Assembly (NCBI GenBank): GCA_037039685.1
Contig: JAWNGF010000001.1
Location: 1 to 64,000 of the forward strand
DNA from: Ceratobasidium sp. AG-K
Lineage: Eukaryota; Basidiomycota; Agaricomycetes; Cantharellales; Ceratobasidiaceae
Direction: 5' to 3'
DNA: 64,000 bases
The translations under genes and the position numbers were made by a program. Below, piece by piece: positions 11,591-23,530 of the stretch. The notes below the pieces were generated by a model. The model was not told the DNA's origin, did no database searches, and saw only the letters and a program-made list of their open reading frames with translations. Each line of letters starts with the position of its first letter. The stretch's first letter is position 1.

Positions 11591-13528
11591 ATGACCGCAC
11601 ACGAAGCAAAAGTACCCACACACTCAGGAAAATCGTTTCTTTCTGCTTTAGGAAATATACCTCTTGATAAAGTTGACCTGACAACCTTAGAGCGCCTTGC
11701 ACAGTCACCCGAGCTAGATTACTTCCTTGATCCTGCTGCTCCTGGAATACTGTATACTCTAGTGCAAACTCATATCAAGAGCAAGCCTAACCGCAATGTA
11801 AGAAAGCCCTCTCCCTAGGAAATGGGCTAATTTCGCACTCCCACTTGACAGGTCTTTGATGATCAATATAGCATAGTTTGCATGAAAATCCTCATCCGCC
11901 TGATTCAGGTCGTGGCATGCATAGACACCAATATGCTGGAATTTTTCAGAGAGACTATGGATGCTGAATACGTGACTGATAATACGCTAAGATGTCTGGC
12001 TAGTCATACGGCCTCCCAGATTGTGGAACTTAGGCTTAGAGAGTCAACCGAAAACCATGAGGTCTCAACTGTGCTCCTCGAGAAGGTCAAAGGTTTATTC
12101 AGCTACGAAGCTCTGACTGTATTAGTGGATATTCTATGGCGGGACCGGAAACATTTCTTTATCCTATGTGAAAAAGGCTCCTTGCCCGGAGTCGCGTTGC
12201 TCTTGTACATGCTCTGGGAACGGATGAACAGCCTGGGGACAGTTAAGTGAGTAGTTTTCCTGTCGGATATTCATATTTTGTACTTATACATATGAAGGAA
12301 TCGAGTTCTAGTGTTCCGTCTCAGAGACCTCTTGTTACGCTGTTATCTGACCGCCTCATGTGAGGATCACCGCATGGCTATCAGGTTCCTCTGCATCCGG
12401 ATGTACAAGTTAGTACCTAATTCGCACGAGGAGGAGAGTCAACCCTACGACTTGAAAGACTCTCAGGATATAATTCGTGCATATAGTCGATCCCTTGCAT
12501 TTATTACAGTCGATTCGGATCCACTAGGCAGTCTTAAGCTTGACGTGTACCGGTATTTATTGGAATTTGTGCTTGACCTCAGTACGATCCCATCGATGCA
12601 GGAAGAAGACTTCTGTCTTCTTGCTGTGACTGCAACCGAGAGGCTGTGGATTGCGTTCGACTTCGAGCAAGTAGGGCCCGCAGGGCCAACATACGACCTA
12701 CCATCACAGGCTATGTACTATATGGGAGATCTCACATATGCACTTGGGTGAATAAATTCTTGCTATTGAATTAGAGTTAAGATGAGAGCTAATAGATGCT
12801 CTGGCAGCCAGCTGCTAAATAGGATCAGCAAATCCCAGCGATCACCCAAGAGGATGCTGGAGGCGCTTGCGCGTGGAGACTGGCCAAACATCGTAGCTCG
12901 GTATCTACTGCTTTGTTTCCGAACACCATTCTTTTCGGAATTTCCCGCTCGTAAGTGCACGCTAGACCAGAGAAGCTGGCTGAATTAACCAAAATTCCCC
13001 TCCCCCGGATTTTTGTTAGATTCGTTGCGGCAATTTCCTGCACTTGCAACTTCGGTTTTGGGTTTCATGCCCATATCGCGCGAAGTGTTTGCTGGCACAT
13101 ACTCTGACTGGTTGAAGGTACTTGCCCACTTGCGACTACTCTATGGCTTTTCTCCACTAGGGGATACAAAGATTGATTATGTTATGAAAGCGTTGGAAGT
13201 GTGGGTGAGTTGGGGGAAAGCAGTCGGATTCGAATTCCTGGGACACACGATAACACATCGTGGAGAATTGTCATTCGATTTCTCAGAAGTCCTCTACAAA
13301 TACGACTGTACTAATCCTCGATGTGCTGGTGGGCTAGCTACCCGAGTATGCGGGAGATGTGGCGTGGCACAGTACTGCAGCCCGAAATGCCAACGCGAGT
13401 AGGTTAATTTTTTTAATACTTATTACCCATGGCATCTGAAGTCAAATTGCGCTCCCAGTGACTGGACATCATCTTTTCCGGAGTCTCATCATGGGAGTTG
13501 TCAAGGCAAGAGGACTGACGGTCTTTGA
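11591..13528 (+). CDS. MYND-type zinc finger protein
   Basis: Six exons join in frame and give a protein near 540 residues starting MTAHEAKVPTHSGKSF. Most of its length is an alpha-helical, armadillo-like region with no recognised domain. The C-terminus carries a MYND finger, Cys-rich YDCTNPRCAGG...CGRCGVAQYCSPKCQRDDW...HHGSC. The last intron (about 13400-13460) interrupts the finger between CQR and DW, and the coding sequence ends at 13526-13528. MYND fingers bind proline-rich peptides; in fungi many such proteins are uncharacterised. The finger position at the extreme C-terminus with a long helical N-terminal part is typical of the lineage-expanded basidiomycete MYND family. There is no SET domain, so it is not a SMYD methyltransferase. 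Confidence 0.75.
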
Positions 13529-14329
13529 ATCCGGCATTGTTCGGGTCCTGTGCCTCTGAAAGCTGCCATGTTGTTAGTCACTTTAGTTCTGGTGCACCCG
13601 GCCAAAGAATCCGAGTTATATATACCACAATATTTTTCACGTTTGTAGGCTAGTTCGAACCGGAATGTGGCCGCGTTCGACTTGTTATTCAAAGCTGACC
13701 GCCAGGACCGAACAAATTAATGAGTACGTATGTGAATGGTGCGCTGAAATCTGCCAAAGGCCGTTTCAATTTAATAACACTTATTACGACCGGCTTCTCC
13801 CGCTTTGCTTCAACTGTTGACTTTCCTTCCCTTAATCTCGCCGTTCCTTGATAGATCATATTCTTGTTTAGCAACGGAACTTCGTGTGGGATGGGAAACA
13901 CCGCATACATTGGCCTGTCGATCGCCACTCTGACTTTTATTGCTGTTTTCTGATTACCTTCACGATTAGCTGCCACCATCTCTTAGATCTATCAACAAGG
14001 TGCATGGGAATTTACGCGAGATCAACGGTCTGAACCACATGCGTAATATCTAGGGCGCCACTAACCTTCCCCACAGTCAAATTGTAACCGGAAAATGTAG
14101 CCCATTTGACCCAGCGATTTATCATGGCCCACTCGCCCACACCGCATTTTCAGCAATTATCGTAGTAAACATCAGCGCGCATTGATCGGTAGGACCATTC
14201 TCGTGACTTTGGAGCCTACAAAAGATACTAATATCGCCGAGTTAATTACAGGGAATGGTTTGAGGGACCAACTGAAGAGGACTTGAATTTAAGCATTTTG
14301 CTTCCTGTTTACACTTGACGATTAATGTC
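13529..14329. other. intergenic, no gene recognised
   Basis: A minus-strand frame of 96 codons at 13689-13979 is open but unrecognised. Nothing else was supported. Confidence 0.4.
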
Positions 14330-15127
14330 TCATGACATCTCCCCCAAGCACTGAACGAGATCCTCGGCCCCGCGTATTTCTGTGGGGCACATTCCATATA
14401 TCACCATGCGCCGATCAACTGTGTTAAGTCGGTTCCCTGGAACCATTGACCGTTAGGTAGGTGCTCTGGCAGTGAAAATCGTAGCTATCTCTTGGGACAC
14501 GACATATTGTCCCAGTGTTCCACTACTTGCGTTAGTCTCCCGAGTGTCCATTTTACATTCAACGACAACCATGGGTGTCAGGGGACAAAAGTGCAACGCT
14601 TCAAGTAGGCACTTCTCCTTGATATTCGACAGACTGTCAGGGTCATCAATAGAAAACGTGAGGGCTATTATCGAGGTCCCGCTGGGATATGGGCGACCAT
14701 AGCCAATAGACGATTGAATTCGGTGACCACCGCTTACGGATTTGACAAAGGTCGAAGGCGATCGTGGTCTTCGGCACAGGAGACATCGGCCACGTTTAGC
14801 ACCACAGTCTCCAATTAAGTTTGGACATCGAGCTGTGGCTGGCTTCCTAGCTCTGGGTCTCCAGCGCCAATCTAGTTGAGGGTGAGCGATGTGGTGGCTT
14901 GTAAATATCTGAGGTACTTTGTAATGAGCAGACCATACCAAGGTTGACTTTCCGGTGCCACATTCACCAATTACTAGGACTTTGGCCTTTAGTTTTTCTT
15001 GATTCTCCAGTCTTAATCCAGACCCGTGCGGACGACAACTGTGCCAACAAAAGTCGAAGAATTTCGGGAGGCAATTCCACAGGTCAGAATAGGTGGGGTA
15101 GAAAAATATGTGGCGTAATTTTGGCAA
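14330..15127 (-). pseudogene. decayed Rho-family GTPase relic (copy 2)
   Basis: The minus strand keeps an intact P-loop in KAKVLVIGECGTGKSTLVW. Switch II AEDHDRLRPLSNP follows, but in a frame with a TAA shortly upstream. Then come TSIIALTFSIDDPDSLSNIKEK and VVVECKMDTRET in the NKxD position. Further on RIGAW-stop-YMECAPQKYAG and, in another frame, AEDLVQCLGEMS match the C-terminal AYxYxECSA and following helix. At least two in-frame stops and one frameshift break it. Intron positions (after the P-loop Trp, after switch II, and before the ECSA segment) match copy 1, so both derive from one spliced ancestral gene. An uninterrupted 224-codon frame across the introns exists by chance. Confidence 0.75.
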
Positions 15128-15302
15128 ATCAGGTTTTTAATGTCGGGACATCTTCGAGTGACCGTCGTTGAGGCAGGGAGCATTCGGAGATGTGGCGCGC
15201 TTGGAGCACTGGATGGCTAAGCGCTCAGCCACGTGAGGTGGATGATTCACGTGACCGCGTTGAGGAAACGCAACGCGAACGCGCAAAGACTATCACCCAG
15301 TT

Positions 15303-18300
15303 ATGACGCTGTTTGAACCAACCGGACTCTTGGGGAGCCTATCTTCTGAACCATCGTTTCTGCCGAATGGGCTGCTCTCTGAACTGGGACGAATCGGTGA
15401 AAGCTCTGGCACCTCCTCGCTGGTGAACAACACCAGATTGGACGGCCATGTGCTTGCGCGAGACTTTTCAGGAAAGGCGGTTCAACTGCCCAAAAAGAAG
15501 AAGACAGTACAGGTAGGGCCTATTTAAATCCTCACCCCGGGATAACCCCAACCCAAACTATAGCCAAGCTCGACGACTTCGAGGACGCCTCGGGACTTGG
15601 AGGGATTATTGGAAGTACCAACGCACCGAATGTTGGAAAAGATGTCTCTATCAGCTGCTACAGAAGACTCAAGGTATGTTCTTCTTCACCTATTAATATT
15701 GTCAGATTATGATCTGGCATCAAAGTCGTCCGTCTAGGCAAGAGAGTGGCCCTCGCAATGGTGCTTTGCCGTCCATGTGGGTGGATCGATATCGGCCCAA
15801 GTGCTTCACAGATTTATTAGGGGACGAGGTACATTCTGTCCACTCTGGAATGACTGGATTTATTACAGTGGTTGATGGTTAATTTACAGCGTGTACACCG
15901 TGAAACTATGGCATGGCTCAAGGAATGGGACCAGTGTGTATTTGGGAGGCGAAAACGTCGGCTTCTCAAGCAGGAAGAAAGTGATGTAAGCTTTCCAAAA
16001 TGTTGACCCTCTGCTCATATTAACTTTTCCAAATTATTAGGGCCCACAGTATCACGATGAACACGGCCGACCCCGAGAAAAGGCAGGTTAGCTGGCTCAG
16101 ATTGGTCACCATAAACTGATAGTTGTGCCAGATCCTCCTTCTCTCAGGTCCTCCTGGTTTGGGCAAAACCACCCTTGCACATATTGTGGGGAAGCAAGCT
16201 GGATACGGAGTCGCGGAGATTAACGCTAGGCATGTTATTTCCGAACCCCCCGCCGAGTCTTCATTTATATCATTCACGTTTATAGCGATGCACGCACAGG
16301 ATCCATCGTCGACGATAAAATCCGACCCGTGCTCGAGAGCGGAACGGCCATGGGAAGCAACAAGCCGGTTCTGATGGTTATCGACGAGATTGACGGGGCT
16401 ACTGGTGATGGCGTGAGTTGGGAAACTTTGTTCCAGAACCTGATTGTTAACGTTGGTTTAGGCCAGTGGTTTTGTACAAAAGCTCATTCAGCTCACACTC
16501 GATAAGCCGAGAGCGAAAAGTATGTTCGAATTCTCCCAGCGCTCACATGCTAATTAATGGGAACTTTAAGAAGGGCGAGGTGACAAGGGTGCAAAAGAAT
16601 CACGACCATTACTACGACCTATAATATGCATATGCAATGACCTGTAAGCCGGTTTCCCGTCTGATTTCTTCCTCACTTTAATCGCACATACCAGCTACGC
16701 TCCCTCCCTATCTCGCCTTCGCCCTATTGCGCGTATCGTTCGGTTCCGAAAGGCCCAACCTGTCCTACTTGCCAACCGCTTACGGGAAATCTGCGCCAAC
16801 GAAGAGTTGCGTGCTGATTCTCGCGCACTGACCGCCTTGGTGACAGTTACCCAGGGCGATATGCGCGCATGTGTGAATACGCTTCAGGTAGGATCCATTG
16901 ATAACCTCACCTCAGGACGTGACTGACAATTGATCCGATGAGTAGTTTATCAAATCACGGTCAGATACCGTCACCGAAACGGACATAGCTCGGGCGACGG
17001 CTGGGATGAAGGAAACGGAAAGCTCGGTTCAGTCTGTTTGGAGCGACCTTTTTACCCCCATAACCGCCAAGATGCGCAAAGCAGCCAGTGCGGATCCAGA
17101 CAAGTACGTTGCTCGTCTTTCGCGGGTCATAGAAAACGCTGGGTCGGATAGGGTCGTAGTGGGTGAGTGCATGTTTCGGAGAGGCTTGCTTGAACTGACC
17201 CCAAATTCAGCATGCTTCGAGCATTACACGAATCTCCGCAAAGGTCGGTCGTCCTGGGGTAGCTTGGCTGCGGCCCACGAATGGTTCGGATGGTACGACA
17301 TGCTTTCGATGACAATGCGCTCCGAACAAGAATATGCGCTATTGGCGTACCAATCCTACGCTATCGTGCCGTTCCATCATTTGTTCGCGGTGCTCGGTAA
17401 TCCCAAGTATGAGCGAGTGAACAATGACTGGGAGGTAAGGCTATAAGGCCTTGCAGTTGCTTCCCCCAATTAACAGGCAATTTTGAACAGCACTTTACTC
17501 AAACACGGCTCAACGAAGAGATCAAAGCTACATTTTGTAATACGCTTGCCTTGGGTGCACGGGGCCCGGAGGGTGCCTGTTACTTGCATATGATGGCTGG
17601 AAACAAGGCCGCACTCGAGTTTTTACCGCTCGTAAATCGAATCATTAGTCCACCACTCAAACCGGTAAGCTTCTCTTATTCACGCCCGGCTGTTGTATTG
17701 ACAAGGTACGCTAGTTGAATAGCCAGATAGTGAGGACTCAAGAGCGCCTAGTGCTGAAGCGGCTAGTGGAAATCATGGCCGCTATGGAACTTCGTTATGT
17801 TCAGGACAAGAACGATGATGGTCAACCTGTGTATAGGCTCGAGCCGTGAGTGTCCTATTGACAATCTCCGTTGAGTCTTCCTGACATAGGTTTTAGAGCC
17901 ATTGATGTGTTTGTTACCTACGAGGGAAAACGAGCAGCCGATATGAACGTTTCTAGATTTGCAGTGAGGCAAATGGTCGCGGAAGAGGTTCGTCCGGCAC
18001 TTTCTTCGTAGCCTGTGGCTGACCACAAAATATATGCGCGGCTATAGCTTGACGCCGTGCTTGAGCGGCGCAAACACGACGCCACAGCCGTTTCAGCCGG
18101 TGCTGGAAAGCTCAACTTTGGAGCAGGCCAAAAGAAGGATACAAGCACTGCGGCACAAGTTGGAGTGGCCGAAAGGACAAAGGACAAGCCCGTTCTCGGG
18201 GAAAAGGTGCGAGCGACTATACAGCTGGTTGAAGTTTTGCTCAACTGATGTTCGACAGCGTGCTGTGGACTTTTTTGGTCGACCTATCGTCCCCAAGGAA

Positions 18301-18523
18301 AAGAATGCTGGGACACGGAAACCTTCGTCTACTATTGGTGCGTGGCTGGGAGTTGGGGTGATCATGTTTTTAACATTCCCTCGTAGGCGGCGTACCTCTG
18401 CCGACCGGACACAAGGTCAGGGTCAAGTACAAGTTCAACGAAGGCAACTCGTCGGCGGTTAGGAAGCCAGTAAAGATGTCGAGTCTGCTAAGTTTCAGGG
18501 ACATGCTTGCGATCTCATTGTAG
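15303..18523 (+). CDS. CTF18: Ctf18, large subunit of the alternative clamp loader
   Basis: AAA+ ATPase that with Dcc1, Ctf8 and Rfc2-5 loads or unloads PCNA and supports sister-chromatid cohesion in the nucleus. The sequence shows [17 protein letters not shown], Walker [11 protein letters not shown] (about 16140), [15 protein letters not shown] (Walker B), and the [10 protein letters not shown] sensor 1 region. Further on comes [14 protein letters not shown], then a helical C-terminal collar. Near the end [13 protein letters not shown] and [22 protein letters not shown] are the conserved Ctf18 tail that binds Dcc1/Ctf8. About 14 exons are separated by short introns, and the stop is at 18521-18523. 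The N-terminus ([15 protein letters not shown]) is poorly conserved, so the start at 15303 is the best but not a certain choice. Confidence 0.9.
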
Positions 18524-18763
18524 CCCCGCCCATACTCGCTCTATCTCCGTCCATACCATTGAATCTGTTTATGTCGGTACATTCCATCTCAATATTATAT
18601 TTGATTAGAGATTCATTGGGTGGTTAGCTCTGTTGCGAGCTGGGCTTCTGTAGCGCCGATCGCTTGAATGCAATTGCAAACGTCTGGATCAATCACGCGC
18701 CACTCTTCCACTCACAACTCTCACACCCTCGCAGTCCCTGGCAGCCACACGTATCTGCCCAAC

Positions 18764-19770
18764 ATGAATATCATGGTGAGCAACATGGGATCACAGTATG
18801 AAATTCAGCTAATTGGTGCTATGTGCGGCGTTGATTCATAGGAAACGCTGTTCGGGCGGACGGTGACGCCTGCGGAACGGCTGCGGCAACACCAGCGTGC
18901 ACTCGCCAAGGCCCAGCGCGAGCTCGACCGAGAACGAACAAAGCTCGAACAACAGGAGAAGAAACTCATTATGGATATCAAGAAGAGTGCAAAGGCCGGT
19001 CAGATGGTGAGTCTGTACTCTTGTTCACTATCAAACACTTATATTTTGTAGAATGCGGCCAAAGTTATGGCCAAAGACCTCGTCCGCACGCGACGATATG
19101 TCCAGAAATTCTACCAGATGAGGACTCAGCTCCAGGCGGTCGGGCTGCGCATCCAAACGCTGCGGAGTAATCAACAAATGGCCGAGGCGATGCGGGGCGC
19201 AACTAGGGTGAGCCCTATCATCCATTCACGAACTATCGTTTTATTTAACGCATTGCCGTGTGCGCAGGCTATGGCTGGCATGAACCGCGGCCTCAATCTT
19301 CCTCAAATCCAGCGTATCATGACCGAATTTGAAAAGGAAAGCGCGACGATGGATATGAAGGAAGAAATGATGAGCGACGCAGTCGATGACGTTATGGACG
19401 ATGAACTGGAAGACGAGGAAGAAGAGGGAGACAAGATCCTTAACCAGGTTCTTGACGAGATAGGTGTCGGCTTGCAACAAGACGTGAGTCCATTTGTGAA
19501 TGATCGAGTTTGGCGGCTGATCATTGCGTGCTGCCATCCCCTGTGCTAATAACAATGCCGAAATGGTTGTACATCTAGCTCCAACTACCACCCACATCTA
19601 TTGCCACCGCCAACCAACTCCCCAACCAGCGACAGGCCGTGGCGATCGGCGAAGGTGCAGACGGGCCTTCGTCCCACAAGCCACCCCCGCCATCTGGAGG
19701 CGAGGGGGGAGGAGGCACTGATGAAGATGCACTGCAGGCCAGGTTGGACGCACTTAAGCGGGGATTTTAG
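18764..19770 (+). CDS. VPS2: Vps2/Did4 (CHMP2), ESCRT-III subunit
   Basis: Core ESCRT-III component that polymerises on endosomal membranes and recruits Vps4 for multivesicular body formation. Five exons give a protein of about 240 residues. The first exon has only four codons (MNIM) and is followed by an intron. The second begins ETLFGRTVTPAERLRQHQRAL, the family's highly conserved basic helix 1. KVMAKDLVRTRRYVQKFYQMR and LRIQTLRSNQQMAEAM follow, then the acidic autoinhibitory region (DDVMDDELEDEEEE). The C-terminal MIT-interacting motif is LQARLDALKRGF. Length and domain order are those of the family. The tail before the MIM is Pro/Gly-rich. Very secure identification. Confidence 0.95.
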
Positions 19771-21489
19771 AGGGCAGAATAGATCAAGGCAGGGGTCTGG
19801 GAAATATGGCAACTGCAGGCGTCTGACAGGTATCTTGTATTATCCAGTTCAAATGAGTGTTATTCCATCTTTGGAACTGTCGAGGCTCAGACATGTGCAC
19901 TTGGTGTGTTTGCCACCAGGTCGCAATCATAATTTTGCAATTCATCTTGCGCTTTGGGAGGATTTCCGCCGGCCGCGATTGGGGCATGATCATTACTTTT
20001 GGGGGCACGTTCTACATGAATACAATCATGAAATTGACCATCAAATTGTGGGGTTTGTAACCGCCCATCATCCAGAAACCGGTTTCCAGAGCGCTTGCAA
20101 CACTGTATAATCCCTTTGCAACCACTTTGCCAAAGCTCTGGTAGATGATCATCGATTCCAATCGTTGCGACAATTTGCCGATGGCCATGGTCCTAATTGC
20201 CCATAATACCAGAACCATTGCGCTTCACACCACTAGCCCCAGCAAACCCATGCAACCATCCGTTTCCAGCCTCCTCGCATCCTCGGACGTAGTTGTTTCG
20301 AGGTGCCCAATATAAGCAAACCAGCCTGGGCCGTGCGAGGACGAGGAATGTATATTGCCGTTAATTTATGTGAAAGGTAAGGGCATTGTTATCGAATTGC
20401 AGGACATTAGGAGTGTCGGTGCCGATATTCGAGCCACCAGGGTGGTTTGTAGAATAGCTTAGATTGGAGAGAGATTTGCGTCAACACCTCGTTGGGGTGA
20501 GAGGTGGCTTATATACGTTAGGAATGAGTTTGGGTGTATGATGGCCAGAGGTTATGTCATGTGATTGACATGATTCGACGCCACCCACGACCACCGCGGG
20601 AACGTTCACGTTCACGTCCACGCCCTAGCACCGCTATCTTGCACAATCGCGAACATCACTCACAGATGCATTCCCAACGGCTTGTAACACCTCTATTGTT
20701 TCCCATCTCCGACTAGCTGTATCTTAGTATAGCCCTGCCTGCGGTAACCCTGACTGACGGGGCTAGCAGCCAACAAACAACATTCCAAACGCTCGCATTT
20801 GGACCGAAGTAAGCTTCATAGTAAATGAACGTGGCCCGTTCACGAGCCTATCAGGCTAACAAATATATCTTAGAGGCCAAGGGTAGTCTGAGTTTGAACT
20901 TGGACCGCTTAGTGGACCCCGTTGCGGACACGCGCACCCCATCACCCCTGTCCAGATTCATTACGCCTGGCACACTAATAACCTTCCGGAGTGTACAGGC
21001 AAAGCAACAAAGACACCCTCGAATGAATTCCCTCCACTTCAACTCCCGCGGCACTACGCGGGAACCATCATACCCGCCAGCACACATTCCCTATTTGCTA
21101 AGGTGGCCTTCGTCAAGCAGACGACATTCCCAAGGATTCGGGGAACTTGTCGATATATATCGCTATAAGTACTTACCCATGTTTTGATCTCGGGTGTCTC
21201 AGGTTGTTGAGCGAAGCCATCTGGTCTATCCATGTGAATACCCCATAACGGGACGTCACGTGATGTGTGATTCCAAAGAGAATCCGAGTCAAGCCACAAG
21301 CAGAGTTTCAGTATGTGATCCGTACCGGGGCTCAGCGAACGTCGTTCAGACAACACCACTATCTTCTCATTTGTTGGAAGTAGCCGTTATTGGACACCAA
21401 CGAGTCCTGAGAGGCCTGCTATATATTCGCTGCTACTCGGTGATGGCTATGATGCCACCCACCACCAACTAAATACCACGACATGGTTC
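19771..21489. other. intergenic, no gene recognised
   Basis: Several open frames on both strands (e.g. minus 19784-20008, plus 20825-21187) overlap one another and lack recognisable content. A low-complexity stretch, CGTTCACGTTCACG, lies near 20600. Confidence 0.4.
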
Positions 21490-23530
21490 ATGGCCTTGCC
21501 CCGCCTCTTGACACGGATATGGTGCTCTCCCGCGTCTGCCGGACTCCGTCGTGCGTCGAGGACCAAGTCCAACACCGCCTGCGTTCCCTGTGCCAGACCG
21601 TATTGGATCAACCCTCGCAGCCGTCGTGAGTATTCCAGTGTCTGTTCTGTCTATGCACTACGCTCATATCGGTTCTCTAGACCGCCGTTCAACGAAACAC
21701 GCGCATACCGAGTTCTATTCACCTTGAGCACCTTTGTTGTCATCCTTGCCTTCGCGTGTATCCTCTACTTGATTCTATGCCTCGTTCCGCCTCCGGCCCC
21801 TCCGCCCAATGGCAAACCCCTCTCGCCGACGTCGTTGGAACAGGAGAATACCCATCGGGGTGCCAGACAAGGCACCACGCAAGGGTCCCCTTCGCCTTTG
21901 GGTGAGTCTAGAATTGTCGGAAACCGCACCAGTTGCCCCATCTGACAACCACACTCTTCCGCAGGGGATCGATCCGCTGACGATCAAAGCGTAGATGGGG
22001 TTACAGTACCAATCATCTCGCCGCCAATCGAGGGTACCAGCAGCATCAAGACAGGATCTGGCAGGCGTACACAAACGTCCGGTCAGTGGCCCCTACCCCA
22101 TTGGGATGCTACCCTGCTTACTCTTTCTGTAATCTCGTCCATTACACGCATCTAGGGGTCCACGCTGGCTCTGGCGGCGCCACAAGCCCTGGATTCCAAG
22201 ATAACTTGTTATTGTCCGCCGCCGCCGCCCACCACCCTCCCGCCCCAGCATCGTCCGGTTATCCCGGCCGCAGCCCGTATCCTAAATCGACCCGTAAGTA
22301 CACCCTTTTGGCCCTCATTGCTCGATCGGAACCTCACTTCCGCTTAGCCAAGGTCGAGTCTGGCACGTGTCAAGGAGCCGCCTCGAATCCTGCCCAAACT
22401 GAACCCCCGTCCCTGAGCCCCACGATTGGCGCTGGCAAGACCATCACCAAATCACTCTACCCTCAGACTTTTGGCGCAGCATCGCTCGCTGTCGTGCCCC
22501 ATCTCGCGACCTGGTTTATCCTAGTCATTGCTGTTGGCGCCGACGGCCTACAAGATCCCGAGGCCGACCTGCGTTTTATTATTCAAGCCTTCAAGTCTCC
22601 AAAGGTTCACCTCGTGTCGCTTCTCAACGACAAGGCCACCCATACGTCCATCCGGCACGAACTTCGTCAGCTATACCTCCAAGCCCAACGGAACTCCGGT
22701 TCACGGATACTCGTCTATCTTACTGGGTCGGGCGATCCATCCGGCAACATGTCCTTATTCGGGTGCGCGACCATCAGTGCGCAAGATCTCCAACGCTGGC
22801 TGATGGAACTGTATGCCGAATCGACCCACCTTCGACCCACGTTGGGCGTTGTTTTTGACATTTGCCGCAACACCGTCGCGCGCCCGAACCCGGACACGAA
22901 CCTCGACCTTCCGATTATCTGGTCATGCTCTGCCGGCCAGTGGGCCTATGCGCTCAAACTCGGTCAGAACCTACCAAGCTCATGCTTCCTAGTCTCGCTG
23001 TTTTTGGCGGCACACGACTCCCGCATGGAGTCCATAGACTTCGAGCATGCGTTCGAGTCTCGACTCGTCCAGCAGGGTGCACTAATTCGGTTCATCTATG
23101 ACAAGAAGCACGAGAGCCCATGCATCAGATGTGCCACGATCGCCCCGTGCTGTCTCCCCAGCCCGCAGGAGTCTGAGTACAGGCAAGCCGGGGTAAGTTC
23201 GGTCTAGATCTAACTACACGTGTACTAATCGCCCGGCTCAGCGAGATACATTTCTTCGTCTGGGCGAGCTTATTAGGATCGAATTCCCTCATATCGCTTA
23301 TGATATTCACGCTGAGATCACCAAGAAGATGACGCGCTGGAAGTTTTTGAATGCAGGTACATCACCGAGTGCGATGCTTGATATGGCATTAACCTTACGC
23401 CCTTACAGAGCCTTGGTATCGTTCATTTCAACTCTGGCGTCGGCTGCAACATCTGGTGCAGGGACTTGCCATGAAATACCCTCGCGGTAGTGCCGCCGCA
23501 GTTGTGCAAGCCTCATCGGACCTGCCGTAG
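21490..23530 (+). CDS. caspase-fold protein with N-terminal membrane helix, catalytic His missing (copy 1)
   Basis: Six exons: 21490-21901, 21965-22081, 22156-22293, 22348-23192, 23242-23356 and 23409-23530. The N-terminal basic region is followed by a hydrophobic segment (LFTLSTFVVILAFACILYLI) that should anchor it in a membrane. A Pro/Ser-rich linker leads to a caspase-like domain. Its first strand is ATWFILVIAVGADGLQDPE, with helices around SIRHELRQLYLQAQ. The third strand is ILVYLTGSGD, where caspases and metacaspases have a GHG, so the catalytic His is Ser here (22725-22733). The fourth strand is GVVFDICRN with the Cys-position residue kept (22863-22865). Further conserved features are WSCSAGQWAYAL and SCFLVSLFLAAHD. 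The family assignment is by fold pattern; loss of His argues against protease activity. Confidence 0.65.

Noticed and set aside
14453..15127. Uninterrupted 224-codon frame read as an intact protein
   Set aside because: The Rho-like segments are separated by clear introns, and the correct frame of the switch II segment differs and contains a stop, so the open frame is accidental.
19784..20218. Minus-strand open frames after VPS2
   Set aside because: Two short frames without a family match or splice support.
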